Origin: Mytilinidion resinicola
Lineage: Eukaryota > Ascomycota > Dothideomycetes > Mytilinidiales > Mytilinidiaceae
DNA: 64,000 nt
Direction: 5' to 3'
Assembly: GCF_010093595.1 (NCBI RefSeq)
Contig: NW_022985439.1
Coordinates: 1,870,512 to 1,934,511, forward strand
Made by a program: the position numbers and the translations under genes. The notes beneath the pieces are model-generated. The model saw only the letters and a program-made list of their open reading frames with translations. It did not search any database and was not told the origin of the DNA. This document shows positions 30,596-42,247 of this stretch, piece by piece; the stretch's first letter is position 1; each line of letters opens with the position of its first letter.

Positions 30596-32427
30596 ATGAC
30601 TTCACATCTTCTGTCACTTCTCCTCACGGCTACCAGCCTAGGGATAATCCTTCTACTTTCTCGCCTTCTGTGGAGCTATCTCACCTCTCCAATCAGGGAT
30701 ATCCCTGGCCCTTTCTTGGCCAAGCTCACGGATCTCTGGCGACTATACAGCCACTGGGCTGGTACGCACATCGAGACCCAACGGAAGCTGCATGAGAAAT
30801 ATGGCAGCGCGGTGCGGATTGGACCCAATTGTGTCAGTATAAGTGATCCGAGCTTGATCACGACGATATATGATACCAGAGGTGATTTCGTCAAGGTTGG
30901 TAGAAGTCTATTCCTCTAGTGATACTCATCAATGTATTCCATCTACTGACTTGAGGGCGAAGAGCGACCTTTACCGCGTCACGGACGCCGTGCAGGACGG
31001 GCAAACGGTTGAGTCTGTCTTCAGCACACGGAGCAATGACTTTCACTCAAAGTACATCAAACCAATCCACAAGTTCTATGTCATGAATAGCATCCTCAAA
31101 ATAGAGCATTTTGTAGACCGCACGCTCGAGTCACTTTGCGAACACATCGAAGAACGCTTCATTGAACGTCTAAATACTGGGAAATTATTTGATATTGCGG
31201 ATTGGATACACCTCTGTGAGTAATCAGATCGATTCTCAGCACTTTCAACTAATCAGGTCTATTACAGATACGTGGGACGTTATGAGCGAGCTTACCTTTA
31301 GCAAAAAAATGGGATTCCTCGAGACTGGTGGCGACGTTGAAGACGCGATTGCTACCAACAAGTTCTTAATGAGATACTTCGCACTGGTAACCGCCCGCCC
31401 TACTCTCTTCGAATCCGCATGCTGAAACTTCTTATTATAGGTCGGCCAAGTACCTACTCTAGACAAATGGCTAGCCAAAAACCCAATCCTCCCCTTCAAG
31501 CTCCCCACCTTCTCCGGCGCAGCCAGCCTCTGCGCCCAGCGAATGTTCGAGCGCGTTCAGAATCCCGCCCTGGCAACGCATGACGACTTCCTCAACCGCT
31601 TCCTCCAAGCCAAAGTCGACTACCCTGACTTCGTCGGGGACAACGACGTAGTGGCCTATCTAATGCTTCACGTAAACCATCATCACTTCCTCCAACCTCC
31701 CTGTTCCCCAATCGCTCACATACCTCCTTCGAATAGCTCCTCGGTGGCGCTGATACAACAGCTATCATCCTAAACGCCCTCATCTACCACCTCCTCCGCA
31801 ACCCCGCCGCCCACTCCCGCCTCGTCTCAGAACTCACTACCGCGCGCCTCCCCTACCCCGCCCCCTACGCGGCCGCCTCCCGGCTCCCCTACCTCACCGC
31901 CGTCATCAGCGAAGCAATCCGCATACATCCATCCATCGGGAACATCCTCGAGCGTGTCGTCCCGCCCGCCGGGCTAGAGCTCCGTGACGGGCGCAAGATC
32001 GCGCCGGGTACGCTTGTGGGAGTCAACGCATGGACGGTTGCCAGATCGAAGGAGGTATATGGGAAGGACGTCGATACCTTCCGGCCCGAGCGATGGCTGC
32101 AGGCCGAAGAAGAGGGTGTGGAGTCTTATGACTCGAGGGTGAAAGGGATGCGGCAGGCGGAGCTTGCGTTTGGCGCGGGTCGGCGGGCATGCATGGGGAA
32201 GCCCTTTGCGATGGTGGAGCTGTATAAGGTTGTGGCCACGCTGTTTGGACGGTTTGAGGTAAGTCTTGGGATGTTGAGTGAGCCTTTGGACGTGGATGAG
32301 AAGAGTGCTGACGGCTGTGTAGATTGAGCTTGAGGGCCCCAAGACGGAGTGGAGGGTTTTGAAGCTGTTTTTTGTGTTTCCGAGTGGGATTATGGTGAGG
32401 ATGCGGAGGGCTGCGAACGGGACGTGA
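30596..32427 (+). CDS. cytochrome P450 monooxygenase
   Basis: Six exons, 30596-30895, 30963-31215, 31268-31386, 31441-31671, 31737-32258 and 32323-32427, all phases fit and give about 509 residues. I chose the ATG at 30596 because it begins the usual membrane anchor (LLSLLLTATSLGIILLLSRLLW) followed by the proline-rich hinge IRDIPGPFLAK; ATGs at 30548 and 30359 are in frame but give unusual leaders. The I-helix is GGADTTA, the K-helix ExxR is SEAIR, the PERF-like motif is FRPERW, and the haem loop is FGAGRRACMGK with the ligand Cys. The sequence resembles the pisatin-demethylase or benzoate-hydroxylase-like fungal P450 group. It is probably an ER-bound oxidase; the substrate is unknown. Confidence 0.88.
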
Positions 32428-32680
32428 TGGTACTATTGCCAACAGGTTTCTGTGCTATTGATTTGTCTGTATTCCGAGTTCTCTTGCCAACGAGCTCTCT
32501 TGGAGACCTAGGAGCATAGATGACACCAAAAGTTCCACACGACCCTTTGGTATTCCCCTCAATTTGTCAGAAGCGTAGGGTAGCACACCTCTGCCCCTTT
32601 TCTTTCCATTGATGAAATTGCGTCAGCGGGAGCAAAAAGCAGATAAGCCTCTGTGTCCATCCCGATTTTAAGTCCTTGCC

Positions 32681-34795
32681 TCAGAATTCTCTTTCATAGT
32701 CCTGGATGATCCCAATCACTCTTTGCGAGAAACATCCCTCATCAATTACACTCGCGATCTCTTCGTCCCCCATAAGGCCATAGACAAAGCTCTCTCCAAC
32801 TGCCCGAAAGAGCTTCCGTGTGGCCTGAGGATGACTGGAAAGCTGCAGCCTATCATGATTGCAAGAAAGTCGCCTGGCTTGGTGCATGCAGGCGCTACGC
32901 CCAGATACCCATTTTTGGTCATGATGAGTCGTCTGCCAGTTATAGATTCCCCCGCCCGCTCCAATGGGTCAGGGGATTCCTGAGGAGGAGGATGGGACTC
33001 GTCTAAACATGGGAAGTAGTCCATAAACGGCCGACCGTGTATGTTGAGATCCTCATGTGCAATCCGCCAGTCCAAGAATTGCCTGATTGAGGGTTCTCGA
33101 AACTTATCTGTCCATTGTGATTCATACTCTCTGTCCTCTTGCAGCGGGGTGCGAACCCAAGGTATAAGTAACGCGCTCCCTTTTGGCTCTGTCCTGGCCC
33201 GCATGCTTAAAGTGACTCCGAGAACCTTGAAAATTCCGGGATCACCTGCCGCGGCACCGGAGTGTTTCTTCTGTAGTATTCCACTCAGCAGGCTGGGCCT
33301 ACTAAGCGGATCTACGCTATTGCAGCCTGATACGATGCTTCCTTTTCCATTCACAACATCAATGAAGTATCCGCGACAAAATAGCAGTCGGTCAAACAAG
33401 ATGCGAGGTGATCTGAAGCCCATTCTTTGGACTTTTATCGGGCGAAGCCACCTATCCCAAAACGTCACCAATACATACCATTAAAACGATCGCAAGGCAC
33501 GGACCACCGAGGTACCCAGGACGGCCATGCTTCAGGTAGGTCGTTTCCTGTCCAGAGGAAAAGATCGTCCAGTCGCTCTTTTCCTTCTATCAAAGCTCTC
33601 GTAAAATTGGTATAGACTTGTTTTTCAGACAAGCAATAATCGGGATAGACGCGGCTCGAGATGGCCTCGTCCAAGAGTCCGAGCAAGCCGTAAACCTTGT
33701 CCCTGGGGTCAGACGTTTGTCCGTTACGACACATATTCAGCATCTTATTAGTATTGTCGCCATGCGCCCTTAAGTGGGGGCGGTTCGTCATCAAGTCGAA
33801 AAGATGATCTTGCTTGTAGCTAGCCATTGTTTCGAGTGAGAAATTCCATGTACTCGCGTTGGGGCCCTGAATAATCTTGTTGAGAGCTCCGATGTTAAAA
33901 AGAGACCTCCTCGCGGAACATCTCTCGAGTGAATGAGATGCCTCCCGCAGAGGAAAAGTGTCGACCTATGATTCGCAGATAGTTCCTGAATGATCCACAA
34001 TCTTGCCCAATAAGGTCGAGTAATAAGAGCGAAGAAAGCTATCAATTCTTCTTTGCTCAACCGCGATGGATCTAAGTGCGGGCGGAAACTGTGGCTCGCT
34101 CGATCTAGGCGTATAGAGGTGGCTTTCATGACGCCCACTGCCATTCCATCTTGGTAAAGGCCAGACGTACCAAGCCAGACTATGACGCAACGGGCACTTC
34201 TGTAAATTTCTAACATTCTTTTGACTTGGTGGTTCCTTTCGGTATCGTCGTTTCAAAGAGCGTCGATCCAGTATTTCATTCCCTCTCCTCAAGGGCGCAA
34301 AGAGCATGCAAGGCTTCTTCGAGGTTGGCAGGTACTTCAATAATGCTCCCGTTGAGGCAGCATTTTCTCCTAGAGGCTTGAATTCCCCACGTGTATGATA
34401 GGGCTTCGAAGTCTCCCCAATCGTAACGGAAGTCCCTGTTTATCGAGCGCTCTAGATGCGGAAACCCTTCAATCAGTGCCTCACGATCATCAACAGCTTT
34501 CGCGAAAGGATCCGCCCATGGTGGACTACCCGTCCACCTTGTGAGTGGGCTCTCTTGCCACATCTGGTATTCCTGTGTCTCCGTGTATCTTTGGTAAGCC
34601 AAAGATAGAGCGTCGGAGAGAGACATGCTCGATGGCACACTCCACTATATCATCGAGAGATAAGAAGTCAGGATCCTCGCCTCTTGCAGAGCCAATTCCA
34701 TTCTTCCCGTATTCTTGTCTTTTGTGGCACGCTGAGCTTGGCGGAAAGGTCAGAACCCGAATTTCGTTCGTTGATTCATCCAGAGGTGTGTACAT
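32681..34795 (-). pseudogene. HET-domain gene broken by several frameshifts
   Basis: The remains of one HET gene can be followed through five frames. An N-terminus (MYTPLDESTNEIRVLTF) starts at 34795. Then comes FEALSYTWG, a shift into MKYWIDAL with the expected CINQ lost, and ERNHQVKRMLEIYRSARCVIVWLG. Next are RPYWARLWIIQEL, DPRDKVYGLLGL, WPSWVPRWS and the typical C-terminal half ending RRLIMTKNGYLGVAPACTKPGDFLAIMIGCSFPVILRP. A final shift leads into AVGESFVYGLMGDEE at the stop. Each domain landmark is present in order, so the decay is by small insertions and deletions rather than large loss. It was probably a full-length HET protein of about 650 residues. It lies between the P450 and peptidase genes. 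Confidence 0.85.
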
Positions 34796-35119
34796 CCTGC
34801 ACTTGCTATGTTGATTCTTCTGGAGTGTAAAAGCGAAGCCTGTTGATGTTGAGATGGGAATGGGAGAAGGTCCTTCAAGCGTGAAGTATGGTTGCCTTGC
34901 AGCCTTGCTTGTCCGCTGTCCGCAGTTCCACGTACAAGTGGCTGTGCAAGCCAAGCCTCCTGCGGCTGATGAGTTTTGCCCAGCGAATGACAGCACAGAC
35001 TTTCCACCAGTAAGGTACAGGTACTACTTGATGCTTTTTATATAGCCTTGATTGGAACTGATAAAGCTTCAAGCCTTATTTTCCGTTAGCTTGACTTCTA
35101 CAGAAGTAAAGAACCCCGC
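34796..35119. other. intergenic, nothing recognised
   Basis: Upstream of the broken HET gene and downstream of the iminopeptidase gene. The frame at 34526-34996 runs on into this stretch but has no conserved content here. Confidence 0.35.
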
Positions 35120-36927
35120 CTAATCGATCACATCATCCCTCAACGCCCACACTCCCTTCAACACATCATCCACCTTCGCCCGCACCGCGTTGTGGTACAG
35201 CGCATTCGTCACAAAGGTCTCACATCCCTTGATCCTGCTTGCTGTATCAACGCTCAGATCATAATCAACGTACATGTCGTTCAAGTACACCGCCGCGTAT
35301 ACCGGAACCTCGTTCTTCGCGAGCTGGTCCAAGTCGTAGAGTGCAGGCCAGTCCGGATCAGCGGCGAGCTTATGTGCGACGTGAGAGAGTTTGGCCAGCT
35401 CAGCGTACGTGTCGAACATGAACGGATAGATCATTTCGCCAGTGAAGTGAATGGGGCCGGGGGTCGTGAGCGCGAATTGAGGGAATGCGGGCAAGAGACG
35501 TTCGGCGGACCAGTTGGACGGTTGTCTAGGACTGGTTAGAATCTGACGTATGGAGCAACCGAGGTGCGATGAAAGGAACAAAAATGTTCGAGACGGAAGC
35601 AGTAGCGAGAGGTGAGATTGAAACAAGAATGAGGGCCGAGATAAACGTAAATGCGAGAGTAACGATAGAAGCAAAAAGGACCTCATGTTGAGATTGAAGC
35701 AATGAACGGAGAAGAGCTATAATGAGTAGTCATAACCTCATGTGCTAGCTTACCCCTGACAGTATACTGGCTCATGTAGCATAGAGTAGATGATGTTGTC
35801 GTCGAAGGAATCAGTCTGCTCAATTGCGGAGACGGTCCCACGCGTTAGGTGTCCGACCTGGTCGAGATCGGTGGACGCGCGGAGTACGATTTCTAGGGCT
35901 GTTAAATCAGGCTCTTCGGGCCTCAATCAAACGAACATACCATGGACTCCGTCAATTCCACCTAGTATCGTTAGCTCTCGCCCATGTGTTCGATATCACA
36001 TCGAAGCAAGTCTTACCATGACGTCCAAACAGTAGCCCCATTTTCTGAAACCTCCTCGCGCTCAAGCTTCCACCACTCGGAGTTCTGACCGTACTGTCAC
36101 CAAACCTTTGCAGCAACTTGACAATCGCCTTCACGCGCTTCACATCCTCCGGATACTTCCGATAATACGCCTCATTCCGCTCCGTGACTCTCTTGTACAG
36201 CCTCTTATACACCTCATCTGGCTTATCCACCATAGGCGGCAGTCCACCAAACAGGAACACCTCTCGCAGTCCCTCAGGGAAGAAACTCAAGTACGTGACA
36301 GCACAGAACCCGCCAAAGCTCTGGCCCATGACAGTCCACTTCTTCTTCTCTTCACCCCCCTCGAAGTCTTTCGTCAACGCCTTGCGTATGGCTTCGCAAT
36401 CTTTGACGATACTGTCCGCGCGAAACGACTTCATGTACTTAGCCTGGACGTTCTCATCGCCTCTAAGGCCAAGGGAGGACGCGCAAAGCGGACTGCTTAG
36501 GCCTGTCCCACGTTGGTCAAGACATAGGACTTGATAGCCTTTGTCGAGGACAGCATTCGTCCAGGCGCTGTTTTGCGGAGAGCCGCACTCGAAACCGGGA
36601 CCGCCTTGGAGGTACACTAGCCACGGGAGCTGAGCGCTCTTCTTGTCGGCTTCGGGGTCCGGGCCAGAGGCTGGTTTCTCATGTTTCTGACAGCTGCGAG
36701 CGAACAGCTGGAGGGGACCTGATGAGGGATTGCTGTAATCGCGTGGGACTTCAAAGAAGTGCTCGGTGATCTTAAGCTTCCCTGGTGATGATCACGATGA
36801 GTCGTGAGCAAACATTCATTCCTGGGAGGTACGAGGGATTCATAGTTTCAGTAAAGGCTTGAGCTGCTTTACCTGGGACTTGATAGGTCTTCTGAGAAAG
36901 GATCTTGGCGGCGTTTACCATAGCCAT
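35120..36927 (-). CDS. proline iminopeptidase-like alpha/beta hydrolase (S33)
   Basis: Five exons, 36927-36873, 36781-36017, 35961-35941 (a 21-base micro-exon), 35898-35754 and 35525-35120, all in phase, give about 463 residues. The fold markers are YLQGGPGFECGSP (oxyanion hole), CLDQRGTGLSSP, and the nucleophile elbow MGQSFGGFCAV with the catalytic Ser. They are followed by FPEGLREVFLFGGLPP and a cap region with LYKRVTERNEAYYRKYPEDV. The C-terminal part has FTGEMIYPFMF and VPVYAAVYLNDMYVDYD. S33 family members remove N-terminal proline from peptides. No signal peptide is present (MAMVNAAKILSQ), so it should be cytosolic. It looks intact. Intron 4 is unusually long (228 bases). Confidence 0.85.
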
Positions 36928-37347
36928 GGTTGATGCAGGTGGTTGTCCTGGGAAGTGGTGAGATGGCATTGGATGGAAGTTGTTGATGGATCGGTGGGGC
37001 CCCACTATTCGGTAGTATGCGCTAGACTAATATAGGTAGCGCCCATGATACTTACGTTAAACGGCCCCCCCACACAAATTGTACAGCTCATCCTCAACAC
37101 CACACGTCGTCCAACCTTGCAAGAGCCTACTAGGTGACTTGAAAAGCTCGAACTGTTAAAAAGCAGTTATATTGCATCACACACTTTAGCTGTAAGACAC
37201 ATTCTGTGAGACATTACGCAGAAATTTTCTCAAGCACGCCACTCATGAAAGCATTGTAACTCAGGTGGTATTCAATTTCAGTCTAGAAGTCGTGTCTCTC
37301 CAATATCTACGAAAACTCTTCCACTAGCTCTTCAATCCCTAGTCACA
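36928..37347. promoter_or_regulatory. divergent upstream region of iminopeptidase and kelch genes
   Basis: Both flanking genes start here in opposite directions, so both promoters lie in these 420 bases. No specific site is identifiable. Confidence 0.4.
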
Positions 37348-39372
37348 ATGGCCAAAGACAAAAAGGCCAAAGCCGCCGAGAAAAAGGTCCGCGTAGCCCA
37401 AAAGCAAGAAAAGAAAGCCACCAAAAAGGAGAAGAAAGTGAAGACCAAAGGCAAACCCGATGACAGCGATGCCGAAGACGTAGATCTCGATGCTGTGCTC
37501 GCCGAATTTGCCCGCAAGCAAGAACAGTTTCTCAAAGTCACAGAAGTCCCGTGCGAGCCTCCCTCGCCACGAACCTCTTCAACCTTCATCGCCAACCCCG
37601 CAAGTGACAATGAGCTCTTCCTCTTCGGCGGCGAGTATTATAACGGTGCCACCGCATCCTTCTACAACGACCTCTTCATCTACAACATTTCTAAAGACTC
37701 GTGGCGCCTCGTGACCTCTCCTAACTCGCCGCTCCCACGATCCGGCCACGCCTGGTGCCGCGGCGGCAACACGAAAGACATTTACCTCTTCGGAGGGGAG
37801 TTTTCGTCCCCGAAACAAGGGACGTTCTACCATTACAACGACTTCTGGCGTTTCGAGCCCAGTGCCCGCGAATGGACACGTGTAGAGTCAAAAGGCAAAA
37901 ACGCCGCTCCACCTGCACGTAGCGGCCACCGCATGACCTACTGGAAGAACTACATTCTCCTCTGGGGTGGCTTTCAGGATACCTCTGCAACGACGAAGTA
38001 CCTTGCTGATCTGTGGGTTTACGACTGCACGAACTTCACCTGGCACAGTCCTGTGCTGCCGCCCGCGAGCGCAAAGCCAGACGCACGGAGCAGTTTCTCT
38101 TTTCTCCCGCACGAAAAAGGGGCGGTGTTGTACGGAGGCTACTCTCGCGTGAAGGCGACTGCAGGCGGGAAGCAGTCATCTAAAGGCGGAGGCGGCGGGG
38201 GTGGAACCCGCGTGGTGTTGAAACCGGTGGTCCATCAAGATACCTGGTTCCTCCGCATTGTACCGCCCCCTACAGACGCCCCATCAACGACGCTTCCCAA
38301 GTTCCACTGGGAGCGTAGGAAGAAACCCGCGAATCTGCCAAACCCGGCACGGGCGGGTGCTACGATGGCGTTCCATAAAGGGCGTGGAATCTTGTTTGGG
38401 GGCGTACATGATGTAGAGGAGAGCGAGGAGGGGATTGAGTCCGAGTTTTTTAACAACCTGTTCGCGTGGAACGTGGAGCGAAATCGCTTTTTCCCGCTGA
38501 CGTTGAGGCGGCCGAGGGTTTCGAAGAAGGTAGCTGTAAATGAGCGGGGGGGGAGGAGGGGCCGGGGTAAAGCAGACGAAGAAGAACTGCTACGAAACCT
38601 AGCGGCGCTAGAGGCAACGGGAAAGCTTGATGGGGGTGAGGGTGTTGTAGAGGTAGCGAAGCTTGAGGAAGATGAGGAAGAGAAAAGGGAAGAAAAGCCA
38701 AAGATATTCGAGATGCCGCATCCGAGGTTTAATGCGCAGCTTACAGTGCAAGATGATGTACTGTATATCTTTGGTGGAACGTTTGACAAGGGAGATCGCG
38801 AGTACACGTTTGATGAGGTGTGGGCAATTGATCTGGGCAAGTTGGATGGTGTCAAGGAGATCTACAAGCGTGAGATTGAGGATTGGCAGGGTAGTGAAGA
38901 TGAGGATAGTGAGGACGACGAAGACGATGAGAGTTCCGATGAGGAGGATGACCATTCAGAGACAGCAAGTACTGCAGCTACATCTGTGTCACAGGGGCCT
39001 TCTGCAGCAGAGAAAGACGTTCTGGAGCCGGAAGAAGAAGCTGGGTCGGCAGAAGAGACGTCTGCTCTCACAGATACGCTACCGCATCCGCGACCCTTCG
39101 AGTCTCTCCGTGATTTCTACGCTCGAACATCCAATCAATGGCAAGATATCGTCATTGACGAACTCAGCAGGATTACTGGAGGCCAAGGCAGATCGGTCAA
39201 AGAGCTTAAGACAACAGCGTTCGTTCATGCAGAAGAGAAATGGTGGGACTGCCGCGAAGAGATCCGCGCGCTTGAAGACGAGCAAGAGCAAGCGGGTATC
39301 GGAGAGGTCGTTAGCATTGCGGATAAGGCTGCTAATGGAGGCGGCCCTGGGGCTGTAGGACGGAGGAGATGA
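37348..39372 (+). CDS. KEL3: kelch-repeat protein, Kel3-like
   Basis: A single exon of 674 residues. A Lys-rich N-terminus (AKDKKAKAAEKKVRVAQKQEKKATKKEKK) is followed by kelch blades: ELFLFGGEYYNG, DIYLFGGEFSS, YILLWGGFQDT, GAVLYGGYSR, GILFGGVHDVEE and DVLYIFGGTFDKGD, each with the GG pair and a following Tyr/Trp. A strongly acidic linker (DEDSEDDEDDESSDEED) comes next. The C-terminal domain with PRPFESLRDFYARTSNQWQDIVI corresponds to DUF4110. This whole architecture is that of yeast Kel3 and animal KLHDC4, whose role is poorly defined. No intron is needed. The 3' end faces the helicase gene, whose stop lies only 92 bases away. Confidence 0.9.
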   Translation: MAKDKKAKAAEKKVRVAQKQEKKATKKEKKVKTKGKPDDSDAEDVDLDAVLAEFARKQEQFLKVTEVPCEPPSPRTSSTFIANPASDNELFLFGGEYYNGATASFYNDLFIYNISKDSWRLVTSPNSPLPRSGHAWCRGGNTKDIYLFGGEFSSPKQGTFYHYNDFWRFEPSAREWTRVESKGKNAAPPARSGHRMTYWKNYILLWGGFQDTSATTKYLADLWVYDCTNFTWHSPVLPPASAKPDARSSFSFLPHEKGAVLYGGYSRVKATAGGKQSSKGGGGGGGTRVVLKPVVHQDTWFLRIVPPPTDAPSTTLPKFHWERRKKPANLPNPARAGATMAFHKGRGILFGGVHDVEESEEGIESEFFNNLFAWNVERNRFFPLTLRRPRVSKKVAVNERGGRRGRGKADEEELLRNLAALEATGKLDGGEGVVEVAKLEEDEEEKREEKPKIFEMPHPRFNAQLTVQDDVLYIFGGTFDKGDREYTFDEVWAIDLGKLDGVKEIYKREIEDWQGSEDEDSEDDEDDESSDEEDDHSETASTAATSVSQGPSAAEKDVLEPEEEAGSAEETSALTDTLPHPRPFESLRDFYARTSNQWQDIVIDELSRITGGQGRSVKELKTTAFVHAEEKWWDCREEIRALEDEQEQAGIGEVVSIADKAANGGGPGAVGRRR

Positions 39373-39463
39373 TAGCATTAGAATATGCGTTGGAGGGCGC
39401 AAAAGCAATTTTTTTTTTTATTAATGACATATCATCAGCCTTTACTACATTCAGACAAGTCCC

Positions 39464-42247
39464 TCATAGGCTTGCTATAACGTCGCTCACCCAATCCAGC
39501 TGTACTGCACTAACCCCACGCGCAAAGCTTTTAGTAGTGAACACGAAGTCGCTGAATACAATCGCTTCCACTTTCTTCCCAAACAGCACACTACTGGGGT
39601 GGATCGCGACGGTCTGATTCCCAATCATGGTCCTGTAACTGCCATCTGGCATTAGTCGAGCAGTATTTGAAGCAAAGCCTCGGAGGAGAGAATGCAGAAT
39701 CGCATTTGTGCGTGCCTCGGATGGTGCCGGAGGAGCATCGAGGTCGGTGGATGCGGAAAGAAGCTTCATTTGGAGACATTGCTGACGGAGCTGTTTACGA
39801 ATGTCCTAGAACTCATTAGTATAGCTACGCCAACAACTGAATTGACTGCAACATACCATAACGTTCTGCATAGTCCGGTGAGACACGAAATGCTTTTGCG
39901 ACCATGCCTTCCTGTCAGCATGCTCGGCTGCAAACGCCTGGACTGTTGCCAGGTATGTCATGTGGTCACCTTCTCGGCGACGTAGGTAATGTCGAGCGCT
40001 CTCTGCCTCCTCTCGTTTTTCCTCGGTAAGGAAGTTAAGGTCGATGAAGATATTCTCCACACTTAAGCAAGCGATGATATCAATGACATCCAGTAAGCAA
40101 TCTCTTTCCGGTGCAGCTGCTTCTAGCACAGCGCGTCCAAGGACCGGCGTAAGGGGAAGTCTCGCTATTTTCAATCCGAGCTCGCTAATTTGGCCGGTCT
40201 CAGTCAGAGCTCCAAGATGAAGGAGTTGAAGTAGTGCTTTTTCAAGAGATTCCCTAGGAGGAGGATCCAAGAAGGGAAACCCAAGTACATCGTCAACGCC
40301 TCTAGCTTTCATGGTCAAAAGAGAATGGCTCAGATCGCTTCGCAGTATTTCCGGTAGCGTCCGGGGCTCTAGGCTTAGGTAGTCTTTCTCCGTGTATAAC
40401 CTATAGCAATGGCCGGCAGCTTCACGTCCGGCACGACCTTTCCGCTGAATGGCAGCTGACTGTGAAATGGGCTTCACTAGAAGCGATTCTAGCCCTAGTC
40501 GATGCCGGAACTGCTTGATCTTAACCTTGCCACCATCAACAACATAGCGGACACCAGGTACGGTAACAGAGGTCTCGGCGATATTAGTGGCAATTATAAC
40601 TTTGCGGGTCCTGTCAGGAGTACGCTCAAAGATACGTTGCTGAGCAGCCTGCGGCAACGCAGCGAAAAGTGGAAGCACTAAGATCTTGGTGCGGTCAGCT
40701 TGTGTAGATTTCGAGTGTCAAGTTCAAGTAATGAATACCAGTTACTAGGCATAGAACGACACCGGAGGCATCACGGACTAAAGACTCGACTTGAAAAAAA
40801 GAAAAGTCTCCTGAAACTTGAATTCTGGAATATAACCACTCACTTTCGGAACATTTTCGTCCATTCCCGGTGCGAAGTCATTTACTAACTTCTCCAAGCT
40901 CTCAACGGCCTCTTGCCCCGTAAGAAAAACGAGAATATCTCCCGGTAGAGGTTCTTTTGTATGGATTTGAAAAATGGCTTTTAGAGCAGCTTCTACAAAG
41001 TCTTGCGTTGGCTCCGGTAGATAAGATATCTTTACAGGATATTGCCTTCCTTTGACGTAGCATATAGACATATTATCAGAAAATACTTCGATTGGCTCTG
41101 GAGTTGATTCCTTCTTCGTAACGCCATTGGTGTGAGGTTTACTGTTCGTCTTCAGGACGCCATTCGGCTTTCCTGGGTTTCGCTTTGCAACTGACTTTTC
41201 ATCTCCAGATGAGGAGATGCCCGACCAAGAGGAGTCCAAATCTTCATGTTTCTTTGATTTGCCATTCATTTCCTTGGACAATTCTCCGTTCTGTGTGCCT
41301 TTCTTCGTAAAACCGGCGTCAAAGAACCTCCATAAAGCTTCTGTGTCCTGCGTCGCGCTCATAACCACTACCTTCAGCGGTCTGCCACCCCTGCCCTTCT
41401 TGTCTCCAACCACTAAATTCCTCAGAAAGCCCAGCAGCAGATCCACGTTCACACTCCGCTCGTGTACCTCATCCACTATAACAGCGCTATATTTCTTCAG
41501 CGACGGATCACTTAGCATCTCTTGCAACAGCATTCCCTCAGTCAAAAACTTTATCCTCATGCCCGGTGACGAAGACGTATCGAATCTCACGGAGTATCCG
41601 ACCTTGCTCGTCGGCGACCTGGAGCCGAGCGGAGAGCCCATTTCCTCCGCAACACGACGCGCCAAGGATATGGCTGCCATACGACGCGGTTGTGTTATGG
41701 CGATACAGCCAGTGCACCAAGACTCGTCTATGAGGAATTGTGGGACCTGTGTGCTCTTTCCGCTACCAGTCTCACCCGTCAGAAGCAAGACATCATTTGA
41801 GTCGCGAAGGCTCTGGCGGATCTCGTCGGCGTGGGACCATATCGGGAGGGATTTGCGGGAGGCAAGGAGTGTTTCGCGGGTCTTTCTGAGGTTTCCATGC
41901 TGCGAGACCCCATTCTGGACGTTTCCTCGGTCGCGGTTGTCTGAGTTCCATGCCTTCTTAGGACCATGAGGGATGAGGTCGTTCGCCGGCCTTTGGATGC
42001 CATTGGCATATCCATTCACCTTGGGCAGCTTTGGCTTTGAAACTGTCTCAGACTGCGCCTTCGGGATAGTAGCCATTGTCTTGGAAGGTATTGTTCGATC
42101 TGTGGAGGGCTTCTGTTGACTTTCGTCGCGTTTTCGTTTTTTGCCTCGTGCGATGGAGTCAGGGGGTTCGGTGGGTCCTGGTGGCCTTGTGGATCCCTTC
42201 GCGTGCCCTTTGATATCTCCATACCGTAAGGGGGCCCTCTCCGGCAT
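39464..42247 (-). CDS. DEAH/DEVH-box RNA helicase, Dhr2/DHX33-like
   Basis: Three exons, 42247-40844, 40684-39857 and 39805-39464, all joined in phase 0, give about 857 residues. Helicase motifs appear in order: I GETGSGKS, Ia TQPRRMAAISLARR, II VIVDEVHERS (DEVH), III VMSATQD, IV ILVFLTGQEAVE, V NIAETSVTVPGVRYVVD and VI QRKGRAGR. The helicase-associated and OB-fold regions follow. The N-terminus is basic and disordered (GKKRKRDES). A non-conserved insert of about 90 residues rich in Ser/Lys/Asn sits between motifs III and IV. DEVH together with overall size fits Dhr2-type nucleolar helicases acting in rRNA processing; assignment among DEAH subfamilies is inferred. The gene looks intact. Confidence 0.9.

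Noticed and set aside
38663..39358. A 231-residue plus-strand frame in the kelch gene
   Set aside because: Out-of-frame shadow of the acidic linker and C-terminal domain; composition is Arg/Met-rich as expected from shifted GAN codons.
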